Positions 34,721 through 43,981 of a stretch of DNA of 64,000 nucleotides are shown here, piece after piece. Source of the DNA: Marinobacter guineae (GTDB lineage Bacteria > Pseudomonadota > Gammaproteobacteria > Pseudomonadales > Oleiphilaceae). The notes under the pieces are model-generated. The model had not been told where the DNA came from, made no database searches, and saw nothing but the letters and a program-made list of their open reading frames with translations. The stretch is from positions 186,001 through 250,000 of the forward strand of contig NZ_KZ319340.1 of the NCBI RefSeq assembly GCF_002744735.1. Direction: 5' to 3'. A program made the position numbers and the translations under genes. Position 1 is the first letter of the stretch. Each line of letters starts with the position of its first letter.

Positions 34721-36700
34721 TCAGCTATCCAGATAATCGTCACTGGTGCGGACCCGGGGGCGGTCGCCGCCGGCCATGGGCGCGGTGTCCCCATGGAACT
34801 GGGACTTGACCCGGCAGTCGTCACACATCTTGATGAGCTGCACGTTATCAGAGTTCTTGTACATCCAGTGCTGGTTTTCCAGTTTCTCGACAATTCGGTT
34901 AATGGTGCTGGCAACGCCAAATGGCGTTCCGCACTTGATGCACTCGAACGGCTCTTCACCATGCAATGCCCGGGCACTCAATGCCGCCTTGGACACATCC
35001 AGTTGAGGCTTCAGGGTGATGGCGGTCTCAGGGCATGTGCTGTCGCAGATGCCGCACTGGACACAGGCGTTTTCCGTGAACTGGACCTCCGGTCGGTCCG
35101 GATGATCACCAAGGGCGCCGGTCGGGCATAGTGATACACAAGCCAGACAGAGCGTGCATTTATCGGAATCGATTTCGATGGCGCCATAAGGTGCGCCAGC
35201 AGGGAGTGGAATCGGCTCTTCGATCTTGTCCGACATGGCGGCGACCGTTACCCGCGTGATGTCCCGGCGACCACCGACCAGCAAGACCGGATCGCTCACA
35301 CGTCCGGCGTTGTCACCGGCATCGCAGAGTTCGATGGCGGAAATCACCCGCACCCGGCTCGGCGAGTTATGGGCACCTTTGAGCAGGGCCTGGGCCAGCT
35401 CGACTTCCGAGGTCACCGCCCGGCGGTCTATCTCGTTGTCGGCAAGGATCAGCACTTCGGCGTAGCCGGCGCCGAAGGCGGCCATGATCTCGGCGTGACC
35501 AATCCGGTCTACGTGCTCCAGAGCCATCGGAATCAGATCGTCCGCCAAGCCATCGTCGTACCGGGCCAGATTGGCGATGGCTTCAGTACCCGCCCCCAGA
35601 GTGTGGAAAACCAGACGAGGAGATTCATGGGTATGCTCACGATAGACCTTGGCCATGACCTCCACGGCCTTGGTCAGGGCCTCGAACGGGGTTTCGTTCA
35701 TGGTTACGGCAGAGGTGGGACAGACCGCGGCACAGGAGCCGCAGCCGGCGCAAATATCCGAATCAATCTGGACATGGTCCCCAAAGGAAAAAATGGCCTC
35801 GGTGGGGCAGACATCCAGGCAGCGGGTACAGCCGGGTTTGTTCGCCCGGGAGTGCGCGCACAGGGATTCTTCCAGCCTGAAATACACGGTTTTCTCAAAC
35901 TCGCCCACCCGCTCCCGGGCGGTCAGGGCAATACGCTCCAGCTCGCCGGTCTTCTTCGGGTCAGCCCAGAAATAGCCGTTGCGTTTTTCGTGGCTGGGAA
36001 ATGCCGGGGCGCCGCCCCGAAGGTCGATAAATACATCGCACTCACTGCGGGCGGTGGGCTTGGCCGCCTCATAACCCAGCTCACCCCGACCGGCCGGATG
36101 CAGGGCCTGGAGGTGGGCGAATTCCAGCTTGAAGTTGCCCAGCGCCCCGTAGGCCCCCGTCAGTTGTCCTTTGGACACATCGTATGCGGCCGACGGCAAC
36201 TGTATGGGGCCGGCATCATTCACAATACAGGTGACCCCCAGCTCGTCCTGCACCAGCTCCGCCATCCTTATGGCCGGCTCGGTAGGGCCGACGATGCAGC
36301 ACACCCCGCTGGACTGAATGGTTTTCGCCGGCGCTATGGGTGCGGGCAGCTGAGCCGCAGCAATCAGGGCTGCCTGCTTGGCGTGCAGGCGCTCGGGCTT
36401 CGCGTTCGGAGCACTCCAGCCGGCGCGATCCCGTATATCAATGGTTTGCAGCGGCGCGGAATGCTGAATCTCGGAATAAACGTCCTCGGCGAGGCGCTCG
36501 AACAAAGCGGCCTGCTGGCCGCAGGCAATGAGCACGTCGTTACTGGCGCCCAGATGCTCGGCGGCAATACCCATTTCCATGCCGCAAAGCTGATCGACCG
36601 CGATCACCTGCTCGGCCGCGGCGGCTTTTTTCAGCGCCTCGGGATTGAAAGACTGTGATTTGTCACAGCTACATAACAGAAGGGTCTTGTATGCCGTCAT
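34721..36700 (-). CDS. large multi-4Fe-4S ferredoxin-type accessory protein
   Basis: The ATG at 36700 ([18 protein letters not shown]...) gives 659 residues. An earlier ATG at 36766 would add a hydrophilic leader without a ribosome-binding site. The protein has two pairs of ferredoxin motifs: CTRCLDVCP with [12 protein letters not shown] in the middle, and [12 protein letters not shown] with [12 protein letters not shown] near the C-terminus. A C-terminal CIKCG...CDDC element follows, and there is no signal peptide. It is cytoplasmic and probably acts as an electron-transfer or maturation partner of the formate dehydrogenase. It heads the leftward accessory operon and is divergent from the DUF3305 gene. 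Confidence 0.85.
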   Translation of the reverse strand: MTAYKTLLLCSCDKSQSFNPEALKKAAAAEQVIAVDQLCGMEMGIAAEHLGASNDVLIACGQQAALFERLAEDVYSEIQHSAPLQTIDIRDRAGWSAPNAKPERLHAKQAALIAAAQLPAPIAPAKTIQSSGVCCIVGPTEPAIRMAELVQDELGVTCIVNDAGPIQLPSAAYDVSKGQLTGAYGALGNFKLEFAHLQALHPAGRGELGYEAAKPTARSECDVFIDLRGGAPAFPSHEKRNGYFWADPKKTGELERIALTARERVGEFEKTVYFRLEESLCAHSRANKPGCTRCLDVCPTEAIFSFGDHVQIDSDICAGCGSCAAVCPTSAVTMNETPFEALTKAVEVMAKVYREHTHESPRLVFHTLGAGTEAIANLARYDDGLADDLIPMALEHVDRIGHAEIMAAFGAGYAEVLILADNEIDRRAVTSEVELAQALLKGAHNSPSRVRVISAIELCDAGDNAGRVSDPVLLVGGRRDITRVTVAAMSDKIEEPIPLPAGAPYGAIEIDSDKCTLCLACVSLCPTGALGDHPDRPEVQFTENACVQCGICDSTCPETAITLKPQLDVSKAALSARALHGEEPFECIKCGTPFGVASTINRIVEKLENQHWMYKNSDNVQLIKMCDDCRVKSQFHGDTAPMAGGDRPRVRTSDDYLDS

Positions 36701-36843
36701 CAGGAGTTTGACTCTTTCGTTGTTTTTGTACGTATACGTAACTGTATCGCTTTTCGAGCATGCCACAGCTATTTACTTTTGGACAATTGGATAATCGTTT
36801 GGGTAGTGCTAGTTTTACGCTATAACAAAAAAAGAGAGTTGCC

Positions 36844-37422
36844 ATGAGTAGTCGGACCGAAGATTGGAGACGTGAATTACAGGTCGGCGCCGTCGTTCGC
36901 CGCTCACCAGGGGTAACTCGCTGGGCAAAAACTATCTGGACGCCCGTTGCCGTGATACCGGGGGCACCCGAAGCCTTTTGGCGAGAAATGGTTCGGGAGG
37001 GCAACGTGGTCGACTATCACGCGGGGACCGTCACGATGGAACTGTTCCGTGCCGATGTTGAGGGTTACCTGGTTTCCCTGAATATGGCCGTTCCCTCCAT
37101 CTGGATCGTCATGGACAAAGATATAACCAGCCAGTCGCCATCCGGGTGGGTTGTCAGCACCATCACAGCCAGTGCCCATGAAGCATTGGACGCTCTGGAC
37201 AGTGGCGAAAGCATTGTCGAGGCGGTCCCGATTCCCGAGTCCCTGGCGGCCTGGATCAAGGAGTTTATCGACAAGCACTATATCGAAGAGCCATTCAAGA
37301 AACGCCGCCGAGACGAGATCCGTGTCGATGGCGTTGAGGACGCCAAAGGCGATCCCCGCATACGCCAGCAAAGCGATGTTTTCCGTGCTCCCGCCAACAT
37401 CAAAAAGCCGAGAATTCAGTAA
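36844..37422 (+). CDS. DUF3305 family protein
   Basis: The 192-residue soluble protein begins with a DUF3305-type segment (LQVGAVVRRSPGVTRWAKTIWTP, then GNVVDYHAGTVTMELFRADVEGY). It ends in a basic tail (FKKRRRDEIR). The family is uncharacterised and regularly accompanies FdhABC. AGAGAG precedes the ATG. Its stop overlaps the next start by one base, indicating translational coupling with DUF3306. Confidence 0.8.
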   Translation: MSSRTEDWRRELQVGAVVRRSPGVTRWAKTIWTPVAVIPGAPEAFWREMVREGNVVDYHAGTVTMELFRADVEGYLVSLNMAVPSIWIVMDKDITSQSPSGWVVSTITASAHEALDALDSGESIVEAVPIPESLAAWIKEFIDKHYIEEPFKKRRRDEIRVDGVEDAKGDPRIRQQSDVFRAPANIKKPRIQ

Positions 37423-38048
37423 TGACCGAGTCACGTCTACAGCGCTGGGCGCGCAGAAAAGCTGAAGCCGGCAAGCAGGCAGAGCAGTCCCCATCTCCGG
37501 CTGTTGAGTCAGAACCGGCACCGGAAGAGCAAGAGCTTGCCATCAACGAGGCATTGCCTGAACACGAGTTGCTGGAGAAATACGGCCTGCCTGATCCGGA
37601 CGCCATCGAACTGGGTACCGACGTCACCGGGTTCATGCGTAAAGAGATTCCCGATTTTCTGCGCCGCAAGGCCCTCAGGGCGCTTTGGAAATCCAACCCG
37701 GTGCTGGCGGTGCTGGATGGCCTGAATGACTACGACGAAGACTTCACTGACGCCGGCGCCACGATAAAAGGCGCAAAGACCCTCTACAAGGTGGGCCAGG
37801 GTCTGATTGATAGAACCAAAAAGGTCCAGGGGCAGATTGAGGACCTGGCTGAAGATCGTGCGGGCATTCCGGAGCAGGTTACGCCCCCGGAGGTGGCCGA
37901 AAATCGGGAAATGAATCGGCTTCCCGAAACCGACGCCGCATCTGGCCAGGCCGAACCTGTGGTGGTTCGCCATCATGAACCTGAACCAAAACAATCGGAT
38001 GAGGACCACGCACCCCGGTTCCGACCCCGGATGCGTTTTGACTATTAA
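37422..38048 (+). CDS. DUF3306 family protein
   Basis: The 208-residue protein is acidic at the N-terminus. It has the recognisable DUF3306 core PDPDAIELGTDVTGFMRKEIPDFLRRKALRALWKSNPVL (about residues 56-93). A low-complexity C-terminal half follows that ends RFRPRMRFDY. It is uncharacterised and pairs with DUF3305 in formate dehydrogenase loci. No membrane span or cysteine is visible. The gap to the chaperone gene is 107 bases and probably holds a promoter. Confidence 0.8.
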   Translation: MTESRLQRWARRKAEAGKQAEQSPSPAVESEPAPEEQELAINEALPEHELLEKYGLPDPDAIELGTDVTGFMRKEIPDFLRRKALRALWKSNPVLAVLDGLNDYDEDFTDAGATIKGAKTLYKVGQGLIDRTKKVQGQIEDLAEDRAGIPEQVTPPEVAENREMNRLPETDAASGQAEPVVVRHHEPEPKQSDEDHAPRFRPRMRFDY

Positions 38049-38155
38049 TGGAATAGATTTCAGCTATTAGCGAATGTAAGCCCGGTTGCCCCACTATTCG
38101 TTTATATGTACTAGAATTGTGACAGACCGCAAATAATAATTAGAAGGAACACGAA

Positions 38156-38767
38156 GTGAGCAACACTGCGGAAATCCAGTGCCCGCGTTCGATCACCGAC
38201 GAAGATCGCGCCCGAGCCCAAATCTATCAGCTGCTGGGCGTTTTGCTTGCCAGCCCACCTTCCACTGAGCTACTGAAAGGGCTTGCTTCCCTGCAAGGTG
38301 ACGAGACCCCTCTGGGCGCGGCCTCGAAAAACCTGGCAGTCCTTGCGGAACGCACCAATCCCTATGATGCCGAACGGGAATACAACAACCTGTTTGTTGG
38401 TCTAGGCCGTGGCGAACTCCTGCCCTACGCCAGTTATTACCTCACCGGTTTTCTGAACGAGAAGCCCCTTGCGGAATTGCGCACCGACCTGATGGCCCGG
38501 GGCATTAAAGCCCGTAGCGAGGTCAAGGAGCCTGAAGATCACATCGGTACGCTGTGTGAAATCATGGCAGGCATCATTACCGGCGAATTTCCCTGTGACA
38601 GTGGCCTGTCCTCGCAAAAAGCTTTTTTTGACGCGCACCTGGCAAAGTGGGCGGGCTTGTTTTTTACTGATTTGGAAGAAGCGCAAAGCGCCATCTTCTA
38701 TGCGCCTGTGGGCTCGCTTGGGCGGGCTTTCATGACCATAGAGGCTGATGCCTTTGCAATTCAGTAA
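38156..38767 (+). CDS. TorD/DmsD-family maturation chaperone
   Basis: The start codon is GTG at 38156 behind AAGGAAC. The 203-residue all-helical protein has the TorD-family core YNNLFVGLGRGELLPYASYYLTGFLNEKPLAELR (about residues 82-115) and the EPEDHIGTLCEIMAGII block. Such chaperones bind the twin-arginine leader of molybdo-enzymes and hold them for cofactor insertion. Its expected clients are FdhX and FdhA, both with Tat leaders and encoded next. It lies 41 bases upstream of fdhX. Confidence 0.9.
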   Translation: MSNTAEIQCPRSITDEDRARAQIYQLLGVLLASPPSTELLKGLASLQGDETPLGAASKNLAVLAERTNPYDAEREYNNLFVGLGRGELLPYASYYLTGFLNEKPLAELRTDLMARGIKARSEVKEPEDHIGTLCEIMAGIITGEFPCDSGLSSQKAFFDAHLAKWAGLFFTDLEEAQSAIFYAPVGSLGRAFMTIEADAFAIQ

Positions 38768-38808
38768 CCGGGATCTGAACGATCCCTTAACCCAGGGGGA
38801 GGTGTCCT

Positions 38809-39000
38809 ATGGACAACCCTAAGCGTGAAAACAGCCGCCGCCGTTTCCTGCAAATGGCAGCAGCCGCAGCTCCAGCTGCTGTTGCAATGACGGTTGCACC
38901 GAACGCCGCAGCAGAGGTCGTCAGACAAGACGCGCCAAAAAGCCGCGGACTGCGTGACACTGAACACACACGTAAATATTTCGAATCGGCTCGCTTTTGA
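38809..39000 (+). CDS. small Tat-leader protein of formate dehydrogenase (FdhX-like)
   Basis: The 63-residue product has a twin-arginine motif (RRRFLQMA, residues 10-17), a short Ala-rich hydrophobic stretch and a conserved C-terminus (RGLRDTEHTRKYFESARF). Proteins of this kind precede the catalytic subunit in FdhABC loci of Shewanella/Marinobacter type and are thought to be a small partner or export helper. GGGGAGG lies just before the ATG. After signal removal only about 30 residues would remain. Confidence 0.82.
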   Translation: MDNPKRENSRRRFLQMAAAAAPAAVAMTVAPNAAAEVVRQDAPKSRGLRDTEHTRKYFESARF

Positions 39001-39090
39001 GGAAGCGTGAATCATTCAAGGTTGCGTGATGCTCTTGGATGTTCACACCTCCAGTAAAAAACGAGAATAAAAATGAGAGAGGTATGAGAC

Positions 39091-41976
39091 ATGTTAAGGA
39101 AGAAGACCAACGGGGTTGCGAAAGGCCCCCGTGCAGGCTCTTTGCTTTCATCTCTCGCTGCCAAGACTCTGGACCGTCGTCAGTTTTTGACGGCTTCCGG
39201 TGTCGCAGTGGGTGGCATGGCGGCTCTGTCGCTGACGTCGGGACGGGTTGAAGCTGCAACCCCATCGACTGAAGGGGGCGAAGTCATTCGCAAAAAATCC
39301 GTGTGTACGCACTGTTCGGTAGGCTGCACCGTGGAGGCGGAAGTACAGAATGGCACCTGGATTGGGCAAGAGCCGGGGTGGGACAGCCCGTTCAATATGG
39401 GTGCTCACTGCGCCAAAGGCGCTTCAGTGCGCGAGCATGCCCACGGCGAGCGTCGTCTCAAGTCCCCCATGAAAATGGTCAACGGCCAGTGGCAGAAGAT
39501 TCCCTGGGACCAGGCGATCAACGAAATCGGCGACAAGATGCTGCAGATCCGTGAGGAGAGCGGCCCCGATTCGGTCTACTGGCTGGGCAGCGCCAAGTTC
39601 AACAACGAACAGGCCTATCTCTACCGTAAATTTGCCGCCTACTGGGGCACCAATAACGTCGATCACCAGGCCCGGATCTGTCACTCGACAACCGTTGCCG
39701 GCGTAGCCAACACCTGGGGCTACGGTGCGATGACCAACTCGTACAACGACATCCACAACTCCAAGGCGATCTTCCTGATCGGCGGCAACCCTGCCGAAGC
39801 GCACCCGGTGTCTCTCCTGCACATCCTGAAAGCCAAGGAAGAAAACAACGCACCACTCATCGTGTGTGACCCGCGCTTTACACGGACTGCGGCTCATGCT
39901 GACGAGTTCGTTCGTTTCCGCCCGGGCTCGGACGTGGCACTGGTCTGGGGTATTCTCTGGCATATCTTCGAGAACAACTGGGAAGACAAGGAGTTTATCC
40001 GCACCCGGGTGTACGGCATGGACGACATCCGTGAAGAGGTAAAGCGCTGGAACCCGGAAGAAGTTGAGCGTGTCACCGGTGCGCCAGGCGCACAGCTTGA
40101 ACGCGTCGCTCGCACCCTGGCTAATAACCGCCCGGGTACTGTCATCTGGTGCATGGGTGGTACCCAGCATACCAATGGCAACAACAATACACGCGCATAC
40201 TGCATACTGCAGTTGGCGCTGGGCAACATGGGCGTTTCCGGTGGCGGCACCAACATCTTCCGCGGACACGACAACGTTCAGGGTGCCACGGACCTGGGTG
40301 TGTTGGCCGACACCCTGCCTGGCTACTATGGCCTGGCTGCTGGTTCCTGGGCTCACTGGGCTCGCGTCTGGGAGGAAGACCTGGATTGGCTGAAAGGCCG
40401 GTTTGCCATGTGGGACAAGAACGGCAAAACCAAAGCCATGATGAACGAGAAGGGCATCCCCGTATCCCGCTGGATCGATGGTGTTCTGGAAGCCAAGGAG
40501 AACCTGGAGCAGCCGGATAACACCCGGGCCATGGTTCTGTGGGGCCATGCGCCCAACTCGCAGACTCGAATGCTCGAAATGAAAGAAGCCATGGAGAAGC
40601 TGGACCTGCTGGTCGTAGTGGACCCCTTCCCGACCGTTTCAGCCGTGCTGCACGATCGTAAAGAGGGCGCCTACCTGCTGCCGACAACCACCCAGTTCGA
40701 GACTTATGGTTCAGTTACCGCTTCGAACCGGTCGCTCCAGTGGCGTGAAAAGGTTGTCGAGCCGCTGTTCGACTCCAAGGTCGACCACGAGATCATGAAG
40801 CTGTTTGCCGACAAGTTCGGTTTCACCGATCGCATGTTCCGCAACATCGCCATTGACGGCGACGAACCGTCGATTGAGGACATCACCCGCGAGTTCAACC
40901 GCGGTATGTGGACCATCGGCTACACAGGTCAATCGCCTGAGCGTCTCAAGAAACACATGCAGTACCAGCACCACTTCGACAAGACCACCCTGCGAGCAGT
41001 GGGCGGGCCCTGCGATGGTGATATCTACGGCATGCCGTGGCCTTGCTGGGGCACAGCGGAAATGAACCACCCGGGAACACCGAACCTGTACGACATGTCG
41101 TTGCCGGTGTCCAAGGGCGGTCTCACCTTCCGTGCCCGCTTCGGCGTCGAGCGCGACGGCGAAAACCTGCTGGCCGAAGGTGTGTACTCTAAAGACTCGG
41201 AGATCAAGGATGGTTATCCGGAGTTCACCATGCAGATGCTGATGGATTTGGGCTGGGATGGTGACCTTACGGCTGAAGAACGTGCCAGCATAGACGCGGT
41301 GGCAGGTCCCGAGACCAACTGGAAGACCGACCTTTCAGGCGGTATCCAGCGTGTTGCCATCAAGCACGAGTGTGCACCCTTTGGTAACGCCAAGGCTCGG
41401 ACTGTGGTCTGGAACTTCCCGGATCCGGTGCCGCTTCACCGTGAGCCGCTCTACACCACACGTCGCGATCTGGTCAAAGATTACCCGACCTATGAAGACA
41501 AGACCTTCTGGCGCGTCCCGACCCTGTATGAGTCCATTCAGCAGAAGGATTTCAGCAAGGACTTCCCCATCATCCTGACCTCCGGCCGTCTGGTTGAGTA
41601 CGAAGGTGGCGGTGATGAGACCCGTTCAAATCCCTGGCTGGCGGAGCTCCAGCAGGACATGTTCATTGAGGTGAATCCGCGTGATGCGAACAACCTGAAC
41701 ATCCGGGATGGCAATGACGTCTGGGTGGCCGGCCCTGAAGGCGGTCGAATCAAAGTCAAGGCCATGGTGACGGAGCGTGTCGGTGAGGGCGTAGCCTTTA
41801 TGCCGTTCCACTTCGGCGGGCACCTGGAGGGTAAGTCTCTGAGGGATAAGTATCCCAAGGGCTCTGACCCCTATGTTCTGGGTGAATCTACAAACGTTGT
41901 TCAAACATATGGGTATGACTCGGTCACGCAGATGCAAGAGACCAAAGCCACCCTGTGTTCGATTATGCCGGCATAA
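39091..41976 (+). CDS. fdhA: formate dehydrogenase catalytic subunit (Cys-containing, Tat-exported)
   Basis: The 961-residue protein has a Tat leader (DRRQFLTASGVAVGG near residue 30). It has a 4Fe-4S site (CTHCSVGC plus a downstream Cys in GAHCAKGAS) and the catalytic Cys197-His198 in ARICHSTTVAG, where other formate dehydrogenases carry selenocysteine. MGD-binding regions span the remainder, and a molybdopterin dinucleotide-binding domain occupies the C-terminal 150 residues (LTSGRLVEYEGGGDETRSNPW onward). It oxidises formate, or reduces CO2, in the periplasm. It sits between fdhX and fdhB, with the cofactor, sulfuration and W/Mo uptake genes nearby. Confidence 0.96.
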   Translation: MLRKKTNGVAKGPRAGSLLSSLAAKTLDRRQFLTASGVAVGGMAALSLTSGRVEAATPSTEGGEVIRKKSVCTHCSVGCTVEAEVQNGTWIGQEPGWDSPFNMGAHCAKGASVREHAHGERRLKSPMKMVNGQWQKIPWDQAINEIGDKMLQIREESGPDSVYWLGSAKFNNEQAYLYRKFAAYWGTNNVDHQARICHSTTVAGVANTWGYGAMTNSYNDIHNSKAIFLIGGNPAEAHPVSLLHILKAKEENNAPLIVCDPRFTRTAAHADEFVRFRPGSDVALVWGILWHIFENNWEDKEFIRTRVYGMDDIREEVKRWNPEEVERVTGAPGAQLERVARTLANNRPGTVIWCMGGTQHTNGNNNTRAYCILQLALGNMGVSGGGTNIFRGHDNVQGATDLGVLADTLPGYYGLAAGSWAHWARVWEEDLDWLKGRFAMWDKNGKTKAMMNEKGIPVSRWIDGVLEAKENLEQPDNTRAMVLWGHAPNSQTRMLEMKEAMEKLDLLVVVDPFPTVSAVLHDRKEGAYLLPTTTQFETYGSVTASNRSLQWREKVVEPLFDSKVDHEIMKLFADKFGFTDRMFRNIAIDGDEPSIEDITREFNRGMWTIGYTGQSPERLKKHMQYQHHFDKTTLRAVGGPCDGDIYGMPWPCWGTAEMNHPGTPNLYDMSLPVSKGGLTFRARFGVERDGENLLAEGVYSKDSEIKDGYPEFTMQMLMDLGWDGDLTAEERASIDAVAGPETNWKTDLSGGIQRVAIKHECAPFGNAKARTVVWNFPDPVPLHREPLYTTRRDLVKDYPTYEDKTFWRVPTLYESIQQKDFSKDFPIILTSGRLVEYEGGGDETRSNPWLAELQQDMFIEVNPRDANNLNIRDGNDVWVAGPEGGRIKVKAMVTERVGEGVAFMPFHFGGHLEGKSLRDKYPKGSDPYVLGESTNVVQTYGYDSVTQMQETKATLCSIMPA

Positions 41977-41991
41977 CAAGAGGTGTAGACC

Positions 41992-42600
41992 ATGGCACTT
42001 GAAGGACAAGCACGCGCAAAATTCCTTTGCGATGCCGAACGCTGCATCGAATGCAATGCTTGCGTAACGGCCTGTAAGAATGAGCATGAAGTCCCCTGGG
42101 GCATCAACCGTCGACGCGTAGTCACCATCGAAGATGGCAAGCCTGGCGAACGATCGATATCGGTAGCTTGCATGCACTGTTCAGACGCGCCTTGCATGGC
42201 CGTTTGTCCCGTGGACTGCTTCTACCAGACTGAAGACGGCATCGTGTTGCACTCCAAGGATCTGTGTATTGGTTGTGGGTATTGTTTTTATGCCTGCCCC
42301 TTCGGCGCGCCCCAGTTTCCCCAGGCGGGTAACTTTGGTAGCCGTGGCAAGATGGACAAATGTACGTTCTGTGCAGGTGGTCCTGAAGAAGACAACTCCA
42401 CGGCCGAGTTCTCCAAGTACGGTCGCAACCGTATTGCGGAGGGCAAGCTGCCGATCTGTGCGGAAATGTGCTCGACCAAAGCCCTGCTGGCCGGTGACGG
42501 CAACGAGGTGGCGGACATCTATCGCCAGCGTGTGGTGAACCGTGGTTTCGGTTCAGGCGCCTGGGGATGGGGCACAGCCTACGAGAAGAAGGGAGCATAA
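41992..42600 (+). CDS. fdhB: formate dehydrogenase iron-sulfur subunit
   Basis: The 202-residue protein has four ferredoxin-like Cys groups (CIECNACVTAC, CSDAPCMAVCP, CIGCGYCFYACP, CTFC plus a late C in CAEMCSTKAL), sufficient for four 4Fe-4S clusters. It has no signal peptide and is presumably exported attached to FdhA. It passes electrons from FdhA to the cytochrome subunit. AGAGG precedes the ATG, 15 bases after fdhA. Confidence 0.95.
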   Translation: MALEGQARAKFLCDAERCIECNACVTACKNEHEVPWGINRRRVVTIEDGKPGERSISVACMHCSDAPCMAVCPVDCFYQTEDGIVLHSKDLCIGCGYCFYACPFGAPQFPQAGNFGSRGKMDKCTFCAGGPEEDNSTAEFSKYGRNRIAEGKLPICAEMCSTKALLAGDGNEVADIYRQRVVNRGFGSGAWGWGTAYEKKGA

Positions 42601-42615
42601 ACTGGCCTGAGTGTT

Positions 42616-42637
42616 CCGGGGTCCTTCGGGGCCCCGG
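42616..42637 (+). promoter_or_regulatory. UUCG-capped RNA hairpin between fdhB and fdhC
   Basis: CCGGGGTCC (42616-42624), loop TTCG (42625-42628), GGGGCCCCGG (from 42629, pairing to 42637) form a 9-bp stem with one G-U pair and a UUCG tetraloop. No T-run follows. It is probably an mRNA-stabilising or processing element that sets the fdhAB versus fdhC ratio, not a terminator. Confidence 0.6.
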
Positions 42638-42686
42638 CATGCATTGAGGCAACGAATTCTTCTTGTTTTTCCGTTGGAGTGCTCGA

Positions 42687-43859
42687 ATGAACAAAAAACT
42701 ATTGGGTGCCGCCGTTTTGGTAATGGCGACACTTCTGTTCAACCCTGTCTGGGCACAAGAGGCTCAGGAGGTTGATCGCACGGCTACCGGGGGCGCACAA
42801 ACCCTGGAAGACATCATGGCTCGTCAGAAACAGTTGGAACGGGATGATAGTTTCCGCTCCGAGAACCTGGGCAACCCGGCCAACGCAGCACCAACCACGG
42901 ATCCACTGGGCACCCGGGGCGGGGTTTCCGATTCCGAGGGCTGGCGCGCCATTCGCTACAACGAGATTGACCCCAGCACACAGGTGCGGGGACCTGCGGC
43001 GGACGTCCTGATTCAGGACGGAGGCATGCCGTGGTACAAGCTTCGTGAAGGCCCCATCATCACCTATGGCGGCGGCGCCATCCTGGGTTTCATAGTGTTG
43101 CTCGCAGTGTTTTACTTTGTTCGCGGCAGAATCAGGATTGATGGCGGCCCTGCGGGCACCACCATTGAGCGATTCAAAGCCGTAGAACGGTTTGGCCACT
43201 GGCTGTTGGCAGGCTCGTTTATCGCACTGGGTCTAACGGGACTGATTACCTTGATGGGGCGCAGCTTCCTGATCCCTGTCATTGGGCCCGAGGCCTTTGC
43301 GACTCTCGCTGCCGGATCCAAGTGGCTACACAACAACGTGGCCTGGGCCTTTATGCTGGGACTGGTGATGACGTTCGTCATGTGGGTGGCCCACAACATC
43401 CCCAACAAGCTGGACTGGCAGTGGCTTAAGGCTGGCGGCGGTATCTTTACCAAGGGGCACCCTTCGGCGAAGAAATTCAACGCGGGCCAGAAGATCATTT
43501 TCTGGACAGTAATGATCCTGGGCGTCTCCGTGTCCCTGTCTGGGCTGTCGCTGCTGTTCCCGTTCCAGATGCCAATGTTTGCCGATACCTTTGGTGTGAT
43601 TAACAGCGTCCTGGCCACCAGTTTCCCGACTGACCTCACACCGCACGAAGAGATGCAGTATGCGAATATCTGGCACTCGATTGTGGCGTTCGTAATGATG
43701 CTGGCCATCATCGCCCATATCTATATCGGCACGGTCGGCATGGAAGGCGCGTACGATGCCATGGGTAACGGCCAGGTTGATGTGGAATGGGCCCGCCAGC
43801 ACCACGATCTGTGGGTCGCCGAGGTCGAGGCCAAACAAGGCAAAGGAGAGTCACAGTGA
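42687..43859 (+). CDS. fdhC: formate dehydrogenase cytochrome b subunit
   Basis: The ATG at 42687 with GGAG eight bases upstream gives 390 residues with a signal peptide (residues 1-22, ending PVWAQEA). A hydrophilic periplasmic segment of about 90 residues follows. Then come a first membrane span (GAILGFIVLLAVFYFVRGRI) and the four-span cytochrome b core. Heme ligands are in ERFGHWLLAGSFIALGLTG and in HSIVAFVMMLAIIAHIYIG. It delivers electrons from FdhAB to the quinone pool. Its stop overlaps the tiny downstream gene. Confidence 0.93.
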   Translation: MNKKLLGAAVLVMATLLFNPVWAQEAQEVDRTATGGAQTLEDIMARQKQLERDDSFRSENLGNPANAAPTTDPLGTRGGVSDSEGWRAIRYNEIDPSTQVRGPAADVLIQDGGMPWYKLREGPIITYGGGAILGFIVLLAVFYFVRGRIRIDGGPAGTTIERFKAVERFGHWLLAGSFIALGLTGLITLMGRSFLIPVIGPEAFATLAAGSKWLHNNVAWAFMLGLVMTFVMWVAHNIPNKLDWQWLKAGGGIFTKGHPSAKKFNAGQKIIFWTVMILGVSVSLSGLSLLFPFQMPMFADTFGVINSVLATSFPTDLTPHEEMQYANIWHSIVAFVMMLAIIAHIYIGTVGMEGAYDAMGNGQVDVEWARQHHDLWVAEVEAKQGKGESQ

Positions 43860-43981
43860 AAGTGATGATTTCCGCATTTGTCGCAGCTCTGGTGATTGCC
43901 GCTCTTGCGCCAGTGGTCCTGAACCAGTTCGGCTGGTCCTCAGCCGAGCAAACCACGACTGAGAGCGTTCGTCTTGACTGA
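43856..43981 (+). CDS. 41-residue single-span membrane protein at the fdhC-tusA junction
   Basis: A GTG at 43856 overlaps the fdhC stop (GTGA) and opens 41 codons. The product (start VKVMISAFVAALVIAALAPV, then VLNQFGWSSAEQTTTESVRLD) has one hydrophobic span followed by a soluble tail. An ATG three codons later is an alternative. The stop overlaps the start of the TusA-like gene. The coupling on both sides and the purposeful span-tail layout argue that it is translated. It could be a small subunit or assembly factor of the membrane complex. Confidence 0.55.
   Translation: MKVMISAFVAALVIAALAPVVLNQFGWSSAEQTTTESVRLD

Noticed and set aside
35369..36658. A 429-codon frame opposite the multi-ferredoxin gene
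   Set aside because: No domain, low-complexity composition; the ferredoxin Cys motifs on the other strand are decisive.
39673..39684. Selenocysteine in FdhA
   Set aside because: The codon at the active-site position is TGT (Cys197), with no UGA, and no selC-like gene lies nearby.
42616..42637. Terminator between fdhB and fdhC
   Set aside because: No T-run follows the stem and the next gene is part of the same enzyme; called an RNA hairpin instead.
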